This document shows positions 17,846 to 25,651 of a stretch of DNA of 64,000 nt, piece after piece. The stretch lies in NCBI GenBank assembly GCA_032229625.1, contig JAVTVZ010000051.1, positions 1-64,000 of the forward strand, written 5' to 3'. A model generated the notes under the pieces. It saw only the letters and a list, made by a program, of their open reading frames with translations, was not told the DNA's origin and searched no databases. The translations under genes and the position numbers were made by a program. Within the stretch, counting starts at the first letter, position 1. Each line of letters begins with the position of its first letter. Origin of the DNA: Kineosphaera sp032229625. Its GTDB lineage: Bacteria > Actinomycetota > Actinomycetes > Actinomycetales > Dermatophilaceae.

Positions 17846-19153
17846 ATGGTCGCCGCAGATTCACCCCCGCCGGGTCCCGGGCCGCATCGTCGGCCCGGAC
17901 CCCGAGGTGGCTCCGGCGCGCCGATCGTGGCGGCAGCGAGCGCGCGTGAGCTCGCGCGTGAGGTCCCGGTGCCCCCCGGCCTGCGGGCCACGGTGGAGCG
18001 GTGGCTCGCCGCCGGTGCCTCTGGTGCCTCTGGTGCCTGCGCGCCGGAGGGGTCGGGTGGGTCGGAGGGCTCGCAGACGTCGGATAGCTCGCAGACGTCG
18101 GATGGCTCGCAGACGTCGGATGGCTCGCAGACGTCGGGTGTGTCGGGTCGCGACGCGGTGACCGGGCCCGGTCCGGTCCCGGCGACCCCGCGCCCCGCCG
18201 CGACCGTCATGCTCCTGCGCGATGCCCGCGCCCGCGACGCGTCGGTCGAGGCCGGTGACGAGGTGGGCCTGGCGCAGGACGTCGAGGCGGGCCTCGTACC
18301 GGACGTCGACGCGGACGTCGCCGCGGCGACCGAGGCGGTGACCGGCACAGCGACCGGCACGGCGACCGGCGCGGGCGTCGAGGTCTGGGTGATGCGCCGG
18401 GTGCGCACGATGGCCTTCGCGCCGGATGTCACGGTCTTCCCCGGCGGGGCGGTCGACCCGGGTGACGACGACCCGCGACTGCCCTGGTGGGGGCCGTCGC
18501 CGCAGCGCTGGGCGGCGATCCTCGGGGTGCCGCCCGCGCAGGCCCGGCGGCTCGTCGTCGCGGCGGCCCGCGAGGTCTTCGAGGAGTGCGGCGTGCTGCT
18601 CGCGGCGCCCCTGGAGGACCTGCGCGCCGACGACCCGCGCCGCCGTCACGGCCCGAGCGCCGCCGAGCTGCGCACCCCGCAGTGGCGGGCGGCGCGGGCG
18701 GCGCTGGTGGCCCACGAGCTCGGCTTCGCCGACCTGCTGCTGCGTCGGGGGCTCGCGCTGCGCACCGACGTGCTGCAGGCCCGGGCCCGGTGGATCACCC
18801 CGGTCTTCGAGCCGCGCCGCTACGACACGTTCTTCTTCGCCGCGCGGGTGCCGACCGGTCAGCGACCCGACGGGCTGACCTCCGAGGCGCAGACCGCCGG
18901 CTGGGTGCGCCCCGGCGACCTGCTCGCCGATCACGGCGCCGGCCGCGTGTCGCTGCTGCCGCCGACCCAGGAGCAGGCGCGGCTGCTCGCGGGGGTCCCC
19001 GGCGTCGCCGCCCTCCTGAGCGCGCCGCCGCCGCGCGTGCCGCTGCCGACCGTCCTGCCCACGCTCGTCCGCCGGCCCTCACGCGCCCCGAGCCACGGGT
19101 CGGGCGAGCCGACGGCCGACGACTACGTGCTCGTCTACGAGGAGAAGCCATGA
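17846..19153 (+). CDS. Nudix hydrolase with split Nudix box and hexapeptide repeats
   Basis: 435-aa protein. The Nudix box is split: FPGGAVDPGDDDPR is separated from AAREVFEECGVLL by about 30 residues, as in the NUDT19/NUDT7-like group, which suggests a CoA or acyl-CoA-type substrate. The C-terminal half (WITPVFEPRRYDTFFFAA, EAQTAGWVRPGDLL) fits that group. The N-terminal 180 residues are low complexity, with SQTSDG repeats at 18076-18138 and TGTATG. ATG at 17846 with GGGGAA upstream is the chosen start. The stop overlaps the next gene (ATGA). The substrate is inferred only. Confidence 0.82.
   Translation: MVAADSPPPGPGPHRRPGPRGGSGAPIVAAASARELAREVPVPPGLRATVERWLAAGASGASGACAPEGSGGSEGSQTSDSSQTSDGSQTSDGSQTSGVSGRDAVTGPGPVPATPRPAATVMLLRDARARDASVEAGDEVGLAQDVEAGLVPDVDADVAAATEAVTGTATGTATGAGVEVWVMRRVRTMAFAPDVTVFPGGAVDPGDDDPRLPWWGPSPQRWAAILGVPPAQARRLVVAAAREVFEECGVLLAAPLEDLRADDPRRRHGPSAAELRTPQWRAARAALVAHELGFADLLLRRGLALRTDVLQARARWITPVFEPRRYDTFFFAARVPTGQRPDGLTSEAQTAGWVRPGDLLADHGAGRVSLLPPTQEQARLLAGVPGVAALLSAPPPRVPLPTVLPTLVRRPSRAPSHGSGEPTADDYVLVYEEKP
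18070..18140 (+). repeat. 18-nt tandem repeat (SQTSDG) in Nudix gene
   Basis: Four copies of an 18-nt unit, GGCTCGCAGACGTCGGAT and variants, in frame. Confidence 0.85.
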
Positions 19154-20040
19154 GCGATCACCCGACCACCGACCAGGCGACCACCGATCACGCCACGACG
19201 GGCCACCCCACCGCCGCGGCCACGCAGGCCTGGCGCGGCGGGCCCGTCATCGCGGGCGTCACGTGCGTGCTCGCCCCGAACCCCTCGCCGATGACCCTCG
19301 ACGGCACGAACTCCTGGCTCGTGCACCGCCCCGGCGCGCGCGAGGCCGTGCTCGTCGACCCCGGCCCGTCCGGCGGCGGGCACCTCGAGGCCGTGCAGGC
19401 GGCCGCGGACCAGGCGGGCGTGACGATCTCGCATCTGCTCATCACACACGGGCACGACGACCATACGGACGGGATCGGCGACTTCCTGCGCGCCTTCGAC
19501 GCCGCGCTGCACTTCCCCGGACGCGACCGGCACGACATCGACCCCGACGGGGGAGCGCACCGACTCGACGTCGACGGTCTGCGCATCGAGACGATCCCGG
19601 TCCCGGGGCACACCATGGACTCCGCCGCCTTCCACGTGCCGCAGCTGCGGGTGCTCCTGACCGGAGACACCGTGCTGGGGCGCGGCACGACGTTCGTCGC
19701 CTGGCCCGACGGGGCGCTCGCGCCCTACCTGGCGAGCCTGGCCCGGATGCGGCGTCTCGCGGTCGAGAGCGACCTGGCCCTCCTGCTGCCCGGGCACGGG
19801 CACCCGGTGAGCCGCCCGGTCGCCCTGCTCGACCACTACCTCGCGCACCGCCGCGAGCGGCTCGAGCAGGTGCGGGCCGCCGTCGGCGAGCTCGCGCTGC
19901 ACGCCCCGGAAGAACACGGCTTCGCGGACCTCGTCGAGCACGTCGTGCAGACCGTGTACCTCGATGCGCCCCGCGAGGTGTGGCCCGCGGCCCGCCAGAG
20001 CGTGCGGGCCCAGCTCGACTACCTGCGCACCCACGCGTAG
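19150..20040 (+). CDS. MBL-fold metallohydrolase
   Basis: Metallo-beta-lactamase-fold hydrolase of 296 aa: THGHDDHTDG (HXHXDH), PVPGHTMDS, the LLTGDTVLG aspartate and LLPGHGHPV. A C-terminal winged-helix-like region (EEHGFADLVEHVVQTVY) matches the LACTB2/RNase-like group seen in this place in mycobacteria (Rv3677c). ATG at 19150 overlaps the Nudix stop. The N-terminus carries a TTDQATTDHATTGH degenerate repeat. Substrate unknown. Confidence 0.9.
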   Translation: MSDHPTTDQATTDHATTGHPTAAATQAWRGGPVIAGVTCVLAPNPSPMTLDGTNSWLVHRPGAREAVLVDPGPSGGGHLEAVQAAADQAGVTISHLLITHGHDDHTDGIGDFLRAFDAALHFPGRDRHDIDPDGGAHRLDVDGLRIETIPVPGHTMDSAAFHVPQLRVLLTGDTVLGRGTTFVAWPDGALAPYLASLARMRRLAVESDLALLLPGHGHPVSRPVALLDHYLAHRRERLEQVRAAVGELALHAPEEHGFADLVEHVVQTVYLDAPREVWPAARQSVRAQLDYLRTHA

Positions 20041-20064
20041 CCGGCGCCGGCCTGCGTGTCGACC

Positions 20065-20096
20065 CGCGCCGACCGCGCAGCCCAGGGGTCGGCGCG
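20065..20096. terminator. Terminator hairpin between MBL gene and crp
   Basis: 10-bp stem CGCGCCGACC/GGTCGGCGCG with a 12-nt loop in the 153-bp convergent spacer. Confidence 0.65.
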
Positions 20097-20193
20097 TCGG
20101 CGCAGTGGGCGGCCGCGCGAGTGGAGTGCGGCGCGCGCCAGGTGTGGGACGCGGTATCAGGCGCAGCGTCGGGGGCGGCGTCGCGCCCGGGTG

Positions 20194-20871
20194 TCAGCGC
20201 GAGCGGCGGGCGAGGCGCTCGGTGTCGTGGAGCACGACGGCCCGAGGCTCCAGGCGCAGCCAGCCGCGGCCGGCGAAGTCGGCGAGGGCCTTGTTGACCG
20301 TCTCGCGCGAGGCGCCGACGAGCTGGGCGAGCTCCTCCTGGGTGAGCTCGTGCGGCACGCGCACGCCACCCTCGACGGGCACCCCGAAGCGGCGCGACAG
20401 GTCGAGCAGCGCCTTGGCGACGCGGCCCGGCACGTCGGTGAAGACGAGATCGGCGAGGGCGTCGTTGGTGCGGCGCAGGCGCTGGGCGAGGGCCCCGAGC
20501 AGCGAGCGCGCGACGAGCGGCCGGTCGTCGAGGAAGGCCTGGAAGGCGTCGTGGCCCAGGCTGATGAGCTGGCAGCGGCCGACCGCGGTGGCCGTCGCGC
20601 TGCGCGGGCCGGGGTCGAACATGCTCAGCTCGCCGAACATCTCGCCGGGCCCGATGATCGCCACGAGATTCTCCCGGCCGTCAGCGCTGGAGCGGCCGAG
20701 CTTCATCTTGCCCGTCGTCAACAGATAGAGCCGGTCGCCCTGCTCGCCCTCCCGGAAGAGCACCTCACCGCGATCGAGTTGCACTGCGGTCATGGACGAT
20801 TGGAGCGTCGCGGCGTCCTCGTCCGTCAACGTCGAGAAGAGCGGCGCATTCCTGACCACGTCGTTGTCCAC
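20194..20871 (-). CDS. crp: CRP/FNR-family transcription regulator (cAMP receptor protein)
   Basis: 225 aa, the usual length for actinobacterial Crp/GlxR. The cyclic-nucleotide pocket reads GEMFGELSMFDPGPRSATATA, with phosphate-binding Glu81 and Arg90. The winged-helix HTH is at 177-198 (TQEELAQLVGASRETVNKAL). GTG at 20871 (VDNDVVRNAPLF) aligns with the normal family start and has AGGTG just upstream. It diverges from nth across 79 bp, as in M. tuberculosis (Rv3676). Global carbon and respiration control is known for the family. acs lies in the same region and is a classic target; no perfect TGTGA-N6-TCACA site was found near it. Confidence 0.95.
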   Translation of the reverse strand: MDNDVVRNAPLFSTLTDEDAATLQSSMTAVQLDRGEVLFREGEQGDRLYLLTTGKMKLGRSSADGRENLVAIIGPGEMFGELSMFDPGPRSATATAVGRCQLISLGHDAFQAFLDDRPLVARSLLGALAQRLRRTNDALADLVFTDVPGRVAKALLDLSRRFGVPVEGGVRVPHELTQEELAQLVGASRETVNKALADFAGRGWLRLEPRAVVLHDTERLARRSR

Positions 20872-20950
20872 GTCACCTATTCTGCCAGAGCCAGGCCCGG
20901 GAGGCCCGATCCCCAGGGCGGTCCCAGTCGATCGAATTACGCTTCGACAC

Positions 20951-21724
20951 GTGCCCCACCAGTCTGATCGCCCCCGGCCGCGTGCCCCCCGTGGCGGCCC
21001 CGCCCTCGCGGACGAGACCCCGCTGGCACGCACGCGTCGAGCCCGCCGGATGGCTCGGATCCTGCGCGAGCGATACCCCGACGCCCACTGCGAGCTCGAC
21101 TTCGCGGACCCCTACCAGCTGCTCGTGGCGACGGTGCTGTCGGCCCAGACGACCGACGTCAGCGTCAACGGCGTGACCCCGACCCTCTTCGCGCGGTATC
21201 CCGACGCCGCGGCTCTGGCCGGCGCCCGCCGCGAGGACGTCGAGGAGATCATCCGGCCGACCGGCTTCTACCGCGCCAAGACCGAGTCGCTGCTCAAGCT
21301 CGGTGCTGCGCTCGTCGAGCGCTTCGACGGGCAGGTGCCCGGGCGCCTGACCGACCTCGTGACGCTGCCCGGCGTGGGCCGCAAGACGGCGAACGTCGTG
21401 CTGGGCAACGCCTTCGGCGTGCCGGGCATCACCGTGGACACCCACGTCGGGCGGCTCGTGCGGCGCTTCGGCTGGACCGAGGAGACCGACCCCGTCAAGG
21501 TCGAGGCGGTCATCGCCGGGCTCATCCCGCGGGCCGACTGGACGCGGCTCTCGCACGAGCTGATCTTCCACGGCCGGCGCACCTGCCACGCCCGCCGGCC
21601 CGCGTGCGGCGCGTGCCCCCTGACGCGGCTGTGCCCCTCCTACGGCACCGGCGAGACCGACCCCGACGCCGCCGCCCGCCTCGTCAAGGGCCCGCCGCAG
21701 ACCACCGATCAGGTGCTCGCGTGA
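20951..21724 (+). CDS. nth: Endonuclease III
   Basis: Base-excision repair glycosylase/AP lyase for oxidised pyrimidines. The helix-hairpin-helix LPGVGRKTANVV carries the nucleophile Lys145, the catalytic aspartate is Asp163 (VDTHVGR), and the 4Fe-4S cluster ligands are Cys212, Cys219, Cys222 and Cys228 (CX6CX2CX5C). GTG at 20951 is the chosen start; it gives 257 aa with a short basic N-terminus. The stop overlaps the CoA-Nudix gene (GTGA). Confidence 0.96.
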   Translation: MPHQSDRPRPRAPRGGPALADETPLARTRRARRMARILRERYPDAHCELDFADPYQLLVATVLSAQTTDVSVNGVTPTLFARYPDAAALAGARREDVEEIIRPTGFYRAKTESLLKLGAALVERFDGQVPGRLTDLVTLPGVGRKTANVVLGNAFGVPGITVDTHVGRLVRRFGWTEETDPVKVEAVIAGLIPRADWTRLSHELIFHGRRTCHARRPACGACPLTRLCPSYGTGETDPDAAARLVKGPPQTTDQVLA

Positions 21725-22389
21725 GCGCTCACCCGGCCTGGCTCGACACGCTCGGGGCCCGCCTCGAGGGCGTCGACCCCGCCACCTTCAGCCGCTTCCT
21801 GCCGCCCGCGCGCGGCGGACGCGCCTCCGCGGTGCTCATGCTCTTCAGCCCCGACACCTGCGGCGCCGACTCCGTGCTGCTGACCCAGCGCTCCGGCGGG
21901 CTGCGCGCGCACGCGGGCCAGGTCGCCTTCCCCGGCGGGCGCCTCGACCCCGGCGACAGCGGGCCGGTCGCGGCGGCGCTGCGCGAGGCCGACGAGGAGG
22001 TCGGCCTGTCGGCCCGCGCCGTCGAGGTCCTCGGCACCCTGCCGGACCTCTACGTGCCGGTGAGCGACTCGGTCGTCACCACCGTCGTCGGCTGGGCGCC
22101 GGCCCCGCCGCAGGTGTGGGCGCGCTCCCCGCGGGAGGTCGACGCGGTCCGGCTCGTGCCGCTGGAGGACCTGCTCGACCCGGCGCACCGGCTCGTCGCG
22201 ACCCACCCCAACGGCTACCTGGGTGACGCCTTCGCGCTGCCTGACCTCTACATCTGGGGCTTCACGGCCGGTCTGTTGTCGCGGGTCTTCGCGCTCGCCG
22301 ACCTCGAGCGGCCCTGGGACCAGGGGCGGCGCGAGCCGCTGCCGGCGCGCTTCGGGCCGCCGCGCACGACCGACGAGGTGGCGCCATGA
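21721..22389 (+). CDS. CoA pyrophosphatase (Nudix family)
   Basis: 222-aa Nudix hydrolase. The CoA-specific motif LLTQRSGGLRAHAGQVAFPGG overlaps the Nudix box GGRLDPGDSGPVAAALREADEEVGL, which has Asp in place of the first Glu. Expected to split CoA into 3',5'-ADP and phosphopantetheine. GTG at 21721 overlaps the nth stop and ATG of marP overlaps its own stop, so nth, this gene and marP are one operon, equivalent to Rv3674c-Rv3671c without the thioredoxin-like gene. Confidence 0.9.
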   Translation: MSAHPAWLDTLGARLEGVDPATFSRFLPPARGGRASAVLMLFSPDTCGADSVLLTQRSGGLRAHAGQVAFPGGRLDPGDSGPVAAALREADEEVGLSARAVEVLGTLPDLYVPVSDSVVTTVVGWAPAPPQVWARSPREVDAVRLVPLEDLLDPAHRLVATHPNGYLGDAFALPDLYIWGFTAGLLSRVFALADLERPWDQGRREPLPARFGPPRTTDEVAP

Positions 22390-23597
22390 CGCCGCTGCTG
22401 TTCGACCTGCTGCTCGTGCTGCTGCTGCTCGGCTACGCGGTGGTGGGGTATCGACGCGGGCTCGTGCTCACCGTCTTCTCCGCCGTCGGCTTCGTGCTCG
22501 GCGCCGCGCTCGCCCTGTGGGTGCTGCCCGGCTGGATCGCCAAGGCTCTCGCCGGGAGCAGCGGCCTCTTCGCGCAGCAGTATGCGGCGCCGCTGCTGCT
22601 CGTCGTCGGCATCCTCGTCCTGGGCGCCCTCGGGCAGGGCCTGACGTCGCGGCTGGCGTGGCCGCTGCGCCGCGGCGTGCATCGCGGCGGGGCCGGGCCG
22701 CTGGACCAGACCTTCGGCAGCGTGCTGACCCTCGGCCTCGCGGTCGTCATCGTGTGGTTCGCCGCCGGGCTGCTGCGCGCGTCCGCGCCCGACGGCGTCG
22801 GCTCGATCGTGGCCCGCTCCCAGGTGCTCTCGAGCATCGACCGCGCGATGCCCGCGCAGACCGACCGCGTCCTCGGCCAGGTGCTCGTCACCCTCGACCG
22901 GTATGGCGTGCCCCGCGCCTTCGACGGCATCCGCGCCGAGCCGATCGTGCCCGTCGACCCCGCCGACGCGGCCGTCGCCGCGTCGGCACCGATCAAGGCC
23001 GCGGCCGGATCGGTGCTGCGCATCGACGCCCTGGCCGTGGAGTGCAACCGCTCCCAGGAGGGCAGCGGCTGGGTCGCCGCGCCCGGGCTCGTCGTGACGA
23101 ACGCGCACGTCGTCGCCGGCGCCGAGCACGTCACCGTCCGTGCCGGTGCGCGCGCGATCCCCGCCGAGGTCGTCGCCTTCGACCCCCGGCGTGACCTCGC
23201 GGTCCTCTCCGCGCGGCTCCCCGACTCGGCCCGGCCGCTGGCCCAGGGCGGCGCGCTGTCGCACGGCGACTCGGCCGTCGTCGCCGGCTATCCCGGCGGC
23301 GGCCCCTACCGCGTGCAGGCCGCGCGGGTCCGCGGCCAGGTCGACGCGCGCGGCGACGACATCTACGGCTCCGCGCGGGTCACCCGATCCCTCTACGCGC
23401 TGCGGGTGGACGTGCACCCCGGCAATTCCGGCGGCCCGGTGCTGCGCCCCGACGGCACCGTGGCCGGGGTCGTCTTCGCCCGCTCCCTCGACGACAGCGA
23501 CACCGCGTATGCGCTGACGTGGGAGGAGTTGGCGCCCGTCCTGGCCTCCGCCCAGGCCGCGACGATGCCGGTCGGCACCGGGCGCTGCGCCGCCTGA
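22386..23597 (+). CDS. marP: MarP-like membrane serine protease (CvpA + trypsin-like domains)
   Basis: 403 aa. The N-terminal CvpA-like part has four hydrophobic segments (about 5-20, 28-48, 68-85, 112-132), followed by a periplasmic trypsin-like domain with His241 (TNAHVVAG), Asp270 (DPRRDLAVL) and Ser348 (GNSGGP). Cys220 and Cys401 sit where the regulatory disulfide of M. tuberculosis MarP (Rv3671c) forms, so redox activation may be kept. Mycobacterial MarP is needed for acid resistance and cleaves the peptidoglycan hydrolase RipA; that role here is inferred. ATG overlaps the upstream stop. Confidence 0.92.
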   Translation: MTPLLFDLLLVLLLLGYAVVGYRRGLVLTVFSAVGFVLGAALALWVLPGWIAKALAGSSGLFAQQYAAPLLLVVGILVLGALGQGLTSRLAWPLRRGVHRGGAGPLDQTFGSVLTLGLAVVIVWFAAGLLRASAPDGVGSIVARSQVLSSIDRAMPAQTDRVLGQVLVTLDRYGVPRAFDGIRAEPIVPVDPADAAVAASAPIKAAAGSVLRIDALAVECNRSQEGSGWVAAPGLVVTNAHVVAGAEHVTVRAGARAIPAEVVAFDPRRDLAVLSARLPDSARPLAQGGALSHGDSAVVAGYPGGGPYRVQAARVRGQVDARGDDIYGSARVTRSLYALRVDVHPGNSGGPVLRPDGTVAGVVFARSLDDSDTAYALTWEELAPVLASAQAATMPVGTGRCAA

Positions 23598-23603
23598 GCG
23601 GCG

Positions 23604-23675
23604 CCCGTCGTCCCCGACCCGCTTGTCGTCCTCGACCTGCTTGTCGTCCCCGACCTGCTCGTCGTCGCGGTCGCG
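23604..23675. repeat. 18-nt tandem repeat at marP/hydrolase convergent junction
   Basis: Three to four copies of CTTGTCGTCCTCGACCTG and variants fill most of the 107-bp spacer between convergent genes. Confidence 0.8.
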
Positions 23676-23704
23676 CCCTGGTGCCGGTGGCTGGGTCGGC
23701 CGGC

Positions 23705-24640
23705 TCAGCCCGCGTCGGAGGGCAGCCGTGCCAGCCACGCGACGAGCGCGTCGGCGGTGGCCGCCGGGGCCTCCTCGGGCACGAAGTGGCCGACGCCGGG
23801 CAGCAGGAGCCAGTCGTAGCGGCCGCGGGCCTGCTCGGCGGAGCGCTGCGCGAGCGCGGCCGGCAGCAGCGGGTCGTCCTGACCGTGCAGCTGCAGCACC
23901 GGCACGTCGACCGGCCGCCGGATCCGCCGCATGACCTCGCGCGCGGCCGGCCGCAGGGGCGCCGTGACGAGCCAGCGGTGGGCCTGGGTGGCGGAGCGGC
24001 CGGCGAAGGGCAGCGACAGCGCCTGGCTGTAGCGCGCGACCACCTCGGTCGTCGGCCAGCCCGACGCGGGGGAGGCCCACGCATGCAGGGCGGACTCGAG
24101 CACGGCCGGGTCGGTCAGCGGCAGCCGGGTCGGGGTGCCGCGCAGCATCCCGCGCATCGGCACGCGCAGCGCCTGGCGTGAGAGGGCCGGCCACAGCGAG
24201 TGCGGGGCCAGCAGGCTCGGGTGCGGCATCGCGCACGGGGCGATCGCCCTCGTGACCTGCGGATGCAGCTGCGGCATCGCCCAGGCGAGCCAACCGCCCA
24301 GGCCGTGCCCGACGACGGTCGCGCGCGTCGCGCCGAGGCTGCGCACGAGGCCGGCGATGTCGGCGGCCAGCGTCGGGGCGTCGTAGCCGGTCGGCGGCTT
24401 GTCGGAGGCTCCGTGACCGCGCAGGTCGACGGCGACCACACGGTAGCCCGCGTCGGCCGCCGCCGGGATGAGTCGGCGCCACACCCACCAGAATTGCGGG
24501 TAGCCGTGCAGCAGCAGCACGAGCGGGCCCTCACCGGCCTCGGCGACGTGCAGGCGGGTGCCGTTCGTCGCGATGAAACGGTGCTCCCAGGGCCCGGGCA
24601 CGAGGACGGCGCCGGGGTCGGGAGGGGGCATGCGACCCAT
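23705..24640 (-). CDS. Alpha/beta-hydrolase fold protein (EphE-like), nucleophile position altered
   Basis: 311-aa alpha/beta hydrolase of the epoxide-hydrolase/haloalkane-dehalogenase type: oxyanion HGYPQF (45-50), DLRGHGASDKP, HGQDDPLLP and a terminal catalytic His in PGVGHFVPEE. The nucleophile elbow reads VGHGLGGW (110-117), so residue 113, normally Asp or Ser, is Gly. Either the enzyme is inactive or uses another residue. Its position after marP corresponds to ephE (Rv3670) of M. tuberculosis. ATG at 24640 or 24631 are both possible starts. Confidence 0.8.
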   Translation of the reverse strand: MGRMPPPDPGAVLVPGPWEHRFIATNGTRLHVAEAGEGPLVLLLHGYPQFWWVWRRLIPAAADAGYRVVAVDLRGHGASDKPPTGYDAPTLAADIAGLVRSLGATRATVVGHGLGGWLAWAMPQLHPQVTRAIAPCAMPHPSLLAPHSLWPALSRQALRVPMRGMLRGTPTRLPLTDPAVLESALHAWASPASGWPTTEVVARYSQALSLPFAGRSATQAHRWLVTAPLRPAAREVMRRIRRPVDVPVLQLHGQDDPLLPAALAQRSAEQARGRYDWLLLPGVGHFVPEEAPAATADALVAWLARLPSDAG

Positions 24641-24755
24641 CCTGGCAGCCGGGTGGGTCGCGCGGCATCCGTGTGGCGTCGCCCGCGGTCGGGCCGGGTA
24701 CGCGGCGCGCCCGGTCAGGCCGCGGCCTGCCGGGCGCGCGATGACGTCGCCGGTG

Positions 24756-25256
24756 TCAGGAGCGGGTCAGCGTGCTGCGGGCGCCGGCGTCGGTGGGGCT
24801 GGCGCTGCGCACCCGCGCGGTGACCTCGCCGCCGGCGGCGCGCTTGACGGCCTCGACGGTCTCCTTGGAGGACTCGATCGCCAGCTCGGGCTTGCCCTTG
24901 AAGCCCTTGAGCGCCGACTTGCCGACGAAGGCGAGGACGCCCGCGACGAGGAAGAGCACCAGCGTCACGATGAGGAAGGACAGCCATGCGGCGAGGCCGA
25001 GGGCGATGAGCGCCTGCGCGAAGGTGTGCAGCAGGAAGACCACGCCGAGCACCGCGACGAAGCCCGCGGCGCCGAACATCGCGGCGGCCTTGCCGCCGCG
25101 CTTGGCGTCAGCGGCGACCTCGGCCTTGGCGAGGGCGATCTCGCTGCGCACGAGCGTCGAGACGTCGGTCAGCGCGTCGTTGACCAGTCGGCCGATCGTC
25201 GGATCGGCGGGTCGGGGCGCTTGCGGTGCGGCCTGCTCGGGGTTGGTGGTGGCCAT
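24756..25256 (-). CDS. Phage-holin-superfamily (DUF1469-like) membrane protein
   Basis: 166 aa with two adjacent transmembrane helices at about 60-85 and 92-118, flanked by an amphipathic region (DVSTLVRSEIALAKAEVAADAKRGG) typical of the actinobacterial Phage_holin_3_6/DUF1469 group; not a true holin. ATG at 25256 has a very strong ribosome-binding site (GGAGGAGG). The equivalent in M. tuberculosis is Rv3669. Function unknown, probably envelope related. Confidence 0.85.
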   Translation of the reverse strand: MATTNPEQAAPQAPRPADPTIGRLVNDALTDVSTLVRSEIALAKAEVAADAKRGGKAAAMFGAAGFVAVLGVVFLLHTFAQALIALGLAAWLSFLIVTLVLFLVAGVLAFVGKSALKGFKGKPELAIESSKETVEAVKRAAGGEVTARVRSASPTDAGARSTLTRS

Positions 25257-25651
25257 CGAATTCCTCCTCCGTGGGGCCGAGGGGCCCGGGACGTCCATTC
25301 GCACCAAACCCTAGCGACCGGTCTGCGTGGCGGCGACCGAGGGCGCGCCGCGGCCGCGGACCCGGGGGCCTGGACCCGCGCGGTGCCGAGGACGCGGCCC
25401 GCCGCCGGGCGGCAGGGACCCGACCGGGGTCGGCGCGGACGCAGCACCGGACACGGCACCGGATATGGCAGGACATGGCACTGGACACGGCATGGACAGG
25501 GCACGGACACGTGCCGGACACCGGCCCGGCACCGGTGCGTGATTCGCAATCCGAACAGGTCGCCTCGCCGGTCGTCGGCGGCTCTGAGCAGCGCTTATCG
25601 AGGGTGCGCAGCGCAGCGCCGCTCGGCGACGAGCTGGGCCACACTGGTGCC
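25257..25651. other. Divergent spacer with GGACACGGCA-type repeats
   Basis: 395 bp between the holin-like gene and the phosphofructokinase gene. Imperfect 9-12-nt repeats (GGACACGGCACC, GGACATGGCACT, GGACACGGCATGG) fill 25440-25540. No gene is seen. The promoter of the phosphofructokinase gene should lie in the less repetitive 25545-25650 part. Confidence 0.6.

Noticed and set aside
24756..25256. Prophage remnant (holin)
   Set aside because: The domain name is historical; no endolysin, integrase or structural gene lies nearby, and the gene is a conserved chromosomal neighbour of marP and the EphE-like gene.
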